A stretch of DNA of 6,170 bases, from contig JAFGTZ010000471.1 of assembly GCA_016938795.1 (NCBI GenBank), positions 1-6,170 on the forward strand. The letters run 5' to 3'. Origin of the DNA: Chromatiaceae bacterium. GTDB lineage: Bacteria; Pseudomonadota; Gammaproteobacteria; Chromatiales; Chromatiaceae. Positions 1 through 6,170 of this stretch are shown here, one piece after another; the stretch's first letter is position 1, and every line of letters begins with the position of its first letter. Made by a program: the position numbers and the translations under genes. The notes below the pieces were generated by a model. It worked only from the letters and a program-made list of their open reading frames with translations, was not told the DNA's origin and made no database searches.

Positions 1-1
1 A

Positions 2-1927
2 TCAAGGCGTCTCATCCTCTCGCGGCGCCTTGCGTTCGATCGAGGCGCGCAGCGCCATGTCATCGAGCATGGCCTCGTAGAGATGGCGTCCGAGCAGTTG
101 CGCCAGCATCAAGGACTCGGCTGCGCCCCTCCCTTCCTCTTCTGGCTTCACCTCGCCATCGCGCACCTCAGTCAGACGCACGAGCACAGTATCCCCATCA
201 TCGAGTTCAGCAATGCCATAAGAGACGGCGCCCTCGGTTGGCGCGGGCAGGGTAAAGGCGCGTTCGCGCACCGCCACAGGCACCTCGGCGGCATAGCGAT
301 CAACCAAACCAGGCGTGGTTGTCACCACATTCTCAGGCAGCGCTTCCCAGGTCTCGCCCGCGCGCAACCGCTCCAGCATCGTCTCCGCCGCCGTGCGTGC
401 CGCCGCACCTGCCTGTTCGGAGCGAATCGCCGCCAGAATCTCCTCGCGGACCTCATCAAGCGGGCGCACTGCCGCAGAACGATGCTCCGCGACCCGCACC
501 ACAATAGCGCGCAGGACATTCGGCTCGGGTTCAATGAGATCGCTGTTGTTGCCGTTTTCGAGCACCTCGGGGCTGAAGGCCGCCGCGATAACCTTGGGAT
601 TACCAAGCGGTCCTTCGCCGCCTTCGCGACTGAACCAATCGCTGCGCACCACCTCAAGCCCGAGTTCCTCGGCCACGGGTTCGAGCGAATCGGGCATTTC
701 GTAGGCCAGCGAGGCGAGACGCTCGCCCAGCTCGTAATACATGGCCTCCGCCTGCTGCTGCGCTAACTCCTCGTGCAACTGATCGCGCACCGTCTCGAAG
801 GCGCTGATCTGTTCGGGCTCGATGAGATCAACCTTGATGAGATGGAAGCCAAAGGGCGTGCGAACCGGCTCGCTCAGCTCGCCCGGTTGCAGGCTGAAGG
901 CCACTTGAGCAAAGGTTGGATCCAAGGTGTCGCGATCGAGCTTGCCGAGCGAGCCGCCACGCTCGGCACTACCGGGATCCTTGGAGTGCTCACGCGCGAG
1001 CGCCTCGAAGGATTCGCCCGCCGCGATCCGCTCGCGCAGGGCCTCGATCTCGGCGCGGGTTGCAGCCTCCGTCGCCTCATCGGCATCCGGGGGCAGTGTC
1101 AGCAGCAGGTGGCGCACCTCGCGGCGCTCGGGCTCGACAAAGCGGGCTTGATCGCGTGCATAGGCTGCGCGCAACTCGGCTTCATCCACGGTAACGTCGC
1201 TTGCGAGTGCCCTTGCATCGAGCACCAAGTAATCGACCTTAACCTGCTCGGGAGTACGAAAAGCACTGCCGTGCGTCTCATAATAGGCTTGAATGTCAGC
1301 CTCTTCGACAGAGGCGTCGCGTTCAAGAAAATCGGCCACGGCAAAACGCGCGTAGTCGATGGCGCGCTGCTGCCCGCTCAAACGTTGATAGTCGGCAATA
1401 TCCGCCGAGGTGAGAAAGGCGCTCTCGACCAGGGCGCGCGGTAACTGCGTCCCAACCATCTGCTGACGCAGCCCGGCCTCGAAGCTCGCCGGCGTGAGGC
1501 CCTGAAGGCGCAACATCTGTTCGTAGGTCTCGCGGTCAAAACGACCGTCACTCTGAAAGGCCGGTTCGGAGAGAATCTGTAACCTCAACTCCTCGTCCGA
1601 GACCCGAAGTCCCAGACGGCGCGCGGCATCGAGCAACAGCGCCTCGCGAATCATGTCATTGAGCACCTGCTCGCGTAGCACGCCCGCCTCGAAGATGGCT
1701 GGATCATAGGCGGCCCCGAGCTGTTCGCGCAGCTCGATACGCGTCTGGCGAACCTGCTGATCGAGTGCGCGCTCGGTCAGCTCAAAACCATTGACCTTTG
1801 CCGCCACGGGCTCGCCACTCACCCCAAGATAGGATTGGATGCCCCAGAGCGCGAAAGGAATGATGAGCAGAATGACGATAACCCAAGCAATCCAACCTTG
1901 GGCGCGTTCTCGAATGGTTTGCAGCAT
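2..1927 (-). CDS. ppiD: PpiD, membrane-anchored periplasmic parvulin-type peptidyl-prolyl isomerase/chaperone
   Basis: Encodes a 641-residue protein, close to the roughly 620-residue E. coli PpiD. Residues 1-11 are short and basic, and one hydrophobic segment follows at about 12-30. This predicts an N-in anchor in the inner membrane with the rest in the periplasm, where PpiD acts as a chaperone near the Sec translocon. A SurA_N-like helical region spans about 35-200. A parvulin rotamase domain spans about 267-366, with H273 (RHLLL), the run around S315-D317, the GGSLG glycine turn and FGFH ending in H362. The C-terminal part (about 380-641) is helical and acidic, as in the family. I chose the ATG at 1925-1927 because the membrane anchor follows at once; the upstream in-frame ATG at 1994-1996 would place translation through the tRNA terminator. 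The ribosome site is weak (GGA at 1937-1939, 9 bases away). The TGA stop lies at 2-4, so the gene is complete. Identity is secure; catalytic activity is not shown. Confidence 0.95.
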   Translation of the reverse strand: MLQTIRERAQGWIAWVIVILLIIPFALWGIQSYLGVSGEPVAAKVNGFELTERALDQQVRQTRIELREQLGAAYDPAIFEAGVLREQVLNDMIREALLLDAARRLGLRVSDEELRLQILSEPAFQSDGRFDRETYEQMLRLQGLTPASFEAGLRQQMVGTQLPRALVESAFLTSADIADYQRLSGQQRAIDYARFAVADFLERDASVEEADIQAYYETHGSAFRTPEQVKVDYLVLDARALASDVTVDEAELRAAYARDQARFVEPERREVRHLLLTLPPDADEATEAATRAEIEALRERIAAGESFEALAREHSKDPGSAERGGSLGKLDRDTLDPTFAQVAFSLQPGELSEPVRTPFGFHLIKVDLIEPEQISAFETVRDQLHEELAQQQAEAMYYELGERLASLAYEMPDSLEPVAEELGLEVVRSDWFSREGGEGPLGNPKVIAAAFSPEVLENGNNSDLIEPEPNVLRAIVVRVAEHRSAAVRPLDEVREEILAAIRSEQAGAAARTAAETMLERLRAGETWEALPENVVTTTPGLVDRYAAEVPVAVRERAFTLPAPTEGAVSYGIAELDDGDTVLVRLTEVRDGEVKPEEEGRGAAESLMLAQLLGRHLYEAMLDDMALRASIERKAPREDETP

Positions 1928-1954
1928 GACGATGGATCCAGACAAGAAGGATGC

Positions 1955-1988
1955 AAAAAAAACGGGGCACCCTTGCGGGTGCCCCGTT
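1955..1988 (-). terminator. Rho-independent terminator of the tRNA unit
   Basis: On the minus strand a perfect 12-bp stem (1977-1988 with 1961-1972) closes on a GCAA tetraloop of the stable GNRA class and runs into eight T residues (complement of 1955-1962, the last two shared with the stem base). There is no T-run on the plus-strand side, so it acts on minus-strand transcripts only. It lies 11 bases past the 3' end of tRNA-Asp and 27 bases before the ppiD start. It should therefore end the tRNA transcript and largely insulate ppiD from it. Confidence 0.93.
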
Positions 1989-1999
1989 GACTTCAAAGA

Positions 2000-2076
2000 T
2001 GGCGGAGCGGACGGGGCTCGAACCCGCGACCCCCGGCGTGACAGGCCGGTATTCTAACCAACTGAACTACCGCTCC
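2000..2076 (-). tRNA. tRNA-Asp (anticodon GUC)
   Basis: A full 77-base cloverleaf is seen on the minus strand. The acceptor GGAGCGG pairs with CCGCTCC, followed by discriminator G and a genome-encoded CCA (complement of 2000-2002). The D-loop contains the AGTTGGTTAGA run. The anticodon arm CCGGC/GCCGG holds loop CTGTCAC with anticodon GTC at 2040-2042. The T arm carries GGTTCGAGCC-type sequence with the invariant TTCGA. It decodes both Asp codons. It has its own promoter upstream and a strong terminator downstream. Confidence 0.98.
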
Positions 2077-2081
2077 GAAGA

Positions 2082-2136
2082 AGAAACCATTATAGCAAAC
2101 TTTTAGGTTTTGGCAAGTGCTTCGTTTAATTTTTTT
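2082..2136 (-). promoter_or_regulatory. Sigma-70 promoter with UP-like element for tRNA-Asp
   Basis: On the minus strand a -35 box TTGCCA (complement of 2111-2116, 5/6 to consensus) and a perfect -10 box TATAAT (complement of 2089-2094) are separated by 16 bases. The predicted start near 2082 is only a few bases before the mature tRNA 5' end at 2076. Upstream, an A/T-only tract AAAAAAATTAAA (complement of 2125-2136) falls at about -43 to -54, where UP elements bind the RNA polymerase alpha C-terminal domain in strong stable-RNA promoters. The discriminator is not GC-rich, so a stringent response is not obvious. Confidence 0.8.
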
Positions 2137-2211
2137 GGTGGGTGCTGCAGGGATCGAACCTGCGACCCTCGCCTTGTAAGGGCGATGCTCTCCCAGCTGA
2201 GCTAAGCACCC
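2136..2211 (-). tRNA. tRNA-Val (anticodon UAC)
   Basis: A complete 76-base cloverleaf is seen on the minus strand. The acceptor GGGTGCT pairs with AGCACCC, followed by discriminator A and encoded CCA. The D-loop carries AGCTGGGAGAG. The anticodon stem CGCCC/GGGCG-type arm holds loop CTTACAA with anticodon TAC at 2176-2178. The T arm has GGTTCGATCC. It reads GUA and, by wobble, other Val codons. It lies 61 bases after the hupB stop with no convincing terminator between them, and 59 bases before tRNA-Asp. Co-transcription from hupB, or from a weak promoter at the end of hupB, is therefore plausible. Confidence 0.98.
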
Positions 2212-2272
2212 TGCCTGCCTTGGGAGCGCTTTTCCGCGATGCGGATGAAGACAGCACCCTCAACAAAGGGCG

Positions 2273-2545
2273 TTATTGTATAGCGTCTTTGAGCGCTTTA
2301 CCAGCCTTGAATGAAGGCGTCTTGGACGCCTTGATCTCGATCGTCGCCCCGGTCTGGGGATTGCGTCCGGTGCGGGCCGCACGCTCCTTGACGCTGAAGG
2401 TTCCAAAACCGATCAGCGAAACACTCCCCCCCTCTTTCAGGGTCATGGCGATGGAATCGGTGAAGGCATCCAGCGCCCGACCGGCTGCGGCCTTGGAAAT
2501 GTCCGCAGCTTCCGCCATGGCTTCGATGATGTCCGATTTGTTCAT
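2273..2545 (-). CDS. hupB: DNA-binding protein HU (HU-beta)
   Basis: Encodes a 90-residue HU-family nucleoid protein, exactly the usual length. It forms dimers that bind and bend DNA with little sequence preference. The N-terminal helical dimerisation part (MNKSDIIEAMAE onward) is followed by the HU/IHF signature from G46 (GFGTF) through R61-N62-P63, the arm tip whose proline intercalates between base pairs. The ending KAGKALKDAIQ is typical of HU-beta. The start is the ATG at 2543-2545, which begins the conserved MNKS and follows a purine-rich AGGGGG ribosome site (complement of 2550-2555). A longer in-frame start upstream adds 25 unconserved residues and is rejected. Its place directly after lon is the conserved position of hupB rather than hupA. 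I see no convincing sigma-70 promoter in 2546-2659, although the lon terminator upstream implies that one exists. Confidence 0.96.
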   Translation of the reverse strand: MNKSDIIEAMAEAADISKAAAGRALDAFTDSIAMTLKEGGSVSLIGFGTFSVKERAARTGRNPQTGATIEIKASKTPSFKAGKALKDAIQ

Positions 2546-2659
2546 TAATCCCCCTATCAACTTTACACAATGAGCCCAGACTGACCGACGCGGCGGCGGC
2601 AAGGCAGACGCGGCGAGCACGCTGATCCGAGAACGGCCCCATCAAGGATTCACGATGCT

Positions 2660-2709
2660 AAAACGGAGAGCGGGCGAGGGCAACCGACATTTGCGCCTCG
2701 CCCGGCTCT
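2660..2709 (-). terminator. Rho-independent terminator after lon
   Basis: On the minus strand, starting 10 bases past the lon stop, AGAG plus CGGGCGAGG (complement of 2697-2709 region) pairs with CCTCGCCCG plus CTCT. There is one bulged C on the 5' arm, and an inner GCAA/TTGC extension closes a small loop. The stem is followed by CCG and TTTT (complement of 2660-2663). The long GC-rich stem is strong, but the T-run is short, so some read-through into hupB is possible. Confidence 0.75.
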
Positions 2710-2719
2710 TCAGCCGCTT

Positions 2720-5173
<2,454 letters not shown>

Positions 5174-5178
5174 GGGAA

Positions 5179-5195
5179 GCCTTTCTCGATAAGGC
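5179..5195 (-). promoter_or_regulatory. Possible ribosome-site-masking hairpin in the lon leader
   Basis: On the minus strand GCCTT (complement of 5191-5195) can pair perfectly with AAGGC (complement of 5179-5183) across a 7-base loop. The 3' arm contains the lon Shine-Dalgarno AAGG, so folding would cover it. The stem is only 5 bp and does not extend further, so it could be a weak, heat-labile switch or chance pairing. Confidence 0.3.
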
Positions 5196-5274
5196 ACGCA
5201 TCCGCTCATCCGGGGCAAGAGAGCCCGCCCGGCGGCGGCGAGTGGATGCGATGCGGTTGGGTGTTAAGGGAAAG

Positions 5275-5302
5275 GATCGGGGCGCGCGGTTGGTAGTTCA
5301 AC
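5275..5302 (-). promoter_or_regulatory. Candidate sigma-32 (heat-shock) promoter for lon
   Basis: On the minus strand GTTGAAC (complement of 5296-5302) resembles the sigma-32 -35 box CTTGAAA. After 13 bases comes CCCCGATC (complement of 5275-5282), which resembles the -10 box CCCCATnT. It would start transcription about 95-100 bases before the lon ATG. lon is a known heat-shock gene in E. coli, which supports the reading. The matches are partial and no better sigma-70 promoter is visible in the gap. Confidence 0.45.
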
Positions 5303-5369
5303 AAACCGGCGCCCGCCAGGGAAAGCAGCTCGATGGGTCGGAACGCAATCCTGGGGTCGGACGCCGTGC

Positions 5370-6170
5370 TTAGTCGCCCGAGGCGGCCTGCTTTTCCATG
5401 CCGTCGTAGATGAGGAAGGGCCGATTCTCGCCACAGATCACCGAGGCGTCGATCACCACCTTGCTGACGAGATCCATCGAAGGCAGCTCGTACATGGTAT
5501 CGAGCAACACCTGCTCCATGATGGTGCGCAGACCGCGCGCGCCGGTCTTGCGCTCCATGGCCTTCTTGGCGATGGCGCGCAACGCGTCGTCACGCAGCTC
5601 CAGCTCGACGCCCTCCATCTCGAACAGCCGGCCATACTGCTTGACCAAGGCGTGCTTGGGCTCGACCAGAATCTGCATGAGCGCGGCCTCGTCGAGTTCG
5701 TCGAGCGTGGCCATCACCGGCAGGCGCCCCACGAACTCGGGGATGAGGCCGTAGCGAATCAGATCCTCGGGCTCGACCGAACTGAGCAGCTCACCGAGCT
5801 GGCGGCTGTCGTCCTTGCTGTGCACCTCGGCCGAAAAGCCGATGCCGGTTTTTTTCGAGCGGTTCTGAATCACCTTATCGAGTCCGGCAAAGGCGCCGCC
5901 GACGATGAAAAGGATGCTCGATGTATCGACCTGCAAAAACTCCTGCTGCGGATGCTTGCGCCCGCCCTGGGGCGGCACCGAGGCGATGGTGCCCTCAATG
6001 AGCTTGAGCAACGCCTGCTGCACGCCCTCGCCCGAGACATCGCGGGTGATCGAGGGGTTGTCGGACTTGCGTGAAATCTTGTCGATTTCGTCGATGTAGA
6101 CGATGCCGGTCTGCGCCTTCTCGACGTCGTAGTCGCACTTCTGCAGGAGCTTCTGGATGATGTTCTCGAC
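5370..6170 (-). CDS. clpX: ClpX, ATP-dependent unfoldase of ClpXP (5' end outside the window)
   Basis: The last 266 codons of clpX are present; translation stays open to the right edge, where the first visible residues are VENIIQKLL. By alignment from memory with E. coli ClpX (424 aa), about 157 N-terminal residues, including the zinc-binding domain and Walker A, are outside. Visible, in fragment numbering, are Walker B IDEID (26-30), the RKH pore loop (71-73), the IGF loop that docks on ClpP (110-112), the arginine finger R149 in PEFVGR and sensor-2 R212 in GARGLR. ClpX forms a hexamer that unfolds tagged substrates and feeds them to ClpP, whose gene usually lies just upstream. The stop is TAA at 5370-5372. 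Internal GTG or ATG codons such as the GTG at 6021-6023 are not starts. No terminator is visible after the stop, so read-through towards lon is possible. Confidence 0.97.
   Translation of the reverse strand, partial: VENIIQKLLQKCDYDVEKAQTGIVYIDEIDKISRKSDNPSITRDVSGEGVQQALLKLIEGTIASVPPQGGRKHPQQEFLQVDTSSILFIVGGAFAGLDKVIQNRSKKTGIGFSAEVHSKDDSRQLGELLSSVEPEDLIRYGLIPEFVGRLPVMATLDELDEAALMQILVEPKHALVKQYGRLFEMEGVELELRDDALRAIAKKAMERKTGARGLRTIMEQVLLDTMYELPSMDLVSKVVIDASVICGENRPFLIYDGMEKQAASGD

Noticed and set aside
83..1444. Two plus-strand frames (83-766 and 773-1444) opposite ppiD.
   Set aside because: Both lie inside the ppiD coding sequence, resemble no known family, and are explained by codon bias in the complementary strand.
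1839..2057. Short plus-strand frame across the ppiD start, the terminator and tRNA-Asp.
   Set aside because: It runs through a complete tRNA gene and a terminator hairpin, so it is not a plausible coding region. Its ADGARTRDPRRDRPVF-like end is the well-known spurious translation of antisense tRNA.
1961..2211. tRNA genes as possible integration sites for a mobile element.
   Set aside because: Both tRNAs are intact with encoded CCA, and no repeat of their 3' ends, integrase or foreign DNA is seen in the window.
2142..2573. Plus-strand frame covering tRNA-Val and hupB in reverse.
   Set aside because: It is antisense to tRNA-Val and hupB. The opening LQGSNLRPSPCKGDALP is the common artefact of translating the antisense of a tRNA.
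2546..2600. Possible hupB promoter (TAAAGT with CGGTCA 16 bases upstream).
   Set aside because: The -35 match is only 3/6 and the start site would fall almost on the ribosome-binding site, leaving too little leader.
2298..2645. Alternative minus-strand frame overlapping hupB.
   Set aside because: It overlaps the canonical HU gene in another frame and has no recognisable domain.
5335..5361. Direct repeat GGGTCGGA at 5335-5342 and 5354-5361, just past the clpX stop.
   Set aside because: An 8-base repeat in GC-rich DNA can easily occur by chance. There are only two copies and no known binding motif is matched.

Overview
The window is an ordinary but well-preserved chromosomal block of a GC-rich gammaproteobacterium. 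It carries the conserved protein quality-control cluster clpX - lon - hupB - (tRNA-Val, tRNA-Asp) - ppiD, all on the minus strand, so transcription runs from the right end of the window to the left. The gene order and near-canonical ClpX, Lon and HU sequences point to Gammaproteobacteria. The high GC content and the style of the PpiD N-terminus suggest Chromatiales (purple sulfur bacteria) or a relative, but that assignment is only an inference.

From right to left on the minus strand: the C-terminal 266 codons of clpX enter from beyond the right edge and stop at 5370. A 196-base gap (5174-5369) holds a candidate heat-shock (sigma-32-like) promoter and a small hairpin covering the lon ribosome-binding site. 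lon occupies 2720-5173 and ends in a strong hairpin terminator (2660-2709). hupB (HU protein, 90 aa) lies at 2273-2545, followed by tRNA-Val(UAC) at 2136-2211. tRNA-Asp(GUC) at 2000-2076 has its own clear promoter with an AT-rich upstream element. A 12-bp hairpin terminator (1955-1988) closes the tRNA unit. ppiD (641 aa, membrane-anchored periplasmic chaperone) runs from 1927 to 2, only 27 bases past the terminator tract. No gap longer than about 300 bases lacks a gene.

ClpX unfolds substrates for the ClpP protease, and Lon is a separate single-chain ATP-dependent protease. HU is the nucleoid protein and a known Lon substrate in E. coli. PpiD is a chaperone at the periplasmic face of the inner membrane. 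Together they form a stress and protein-homeostasis neighbourhood with two tRNA genes embedded in it.

I found no sign of a new system, mobile element, CRISPR array or foreign insertion. The observations most worth a second look are regulatory (the lon leader, the tRNA promoters and the terminator in front of ppiD), plus a PpiD parvulin domain that keeps residues the E. coli domain has lost. Large plus-strand open frames opposite lon and ppiD are best explained as shadows of high-GC coding sequence.
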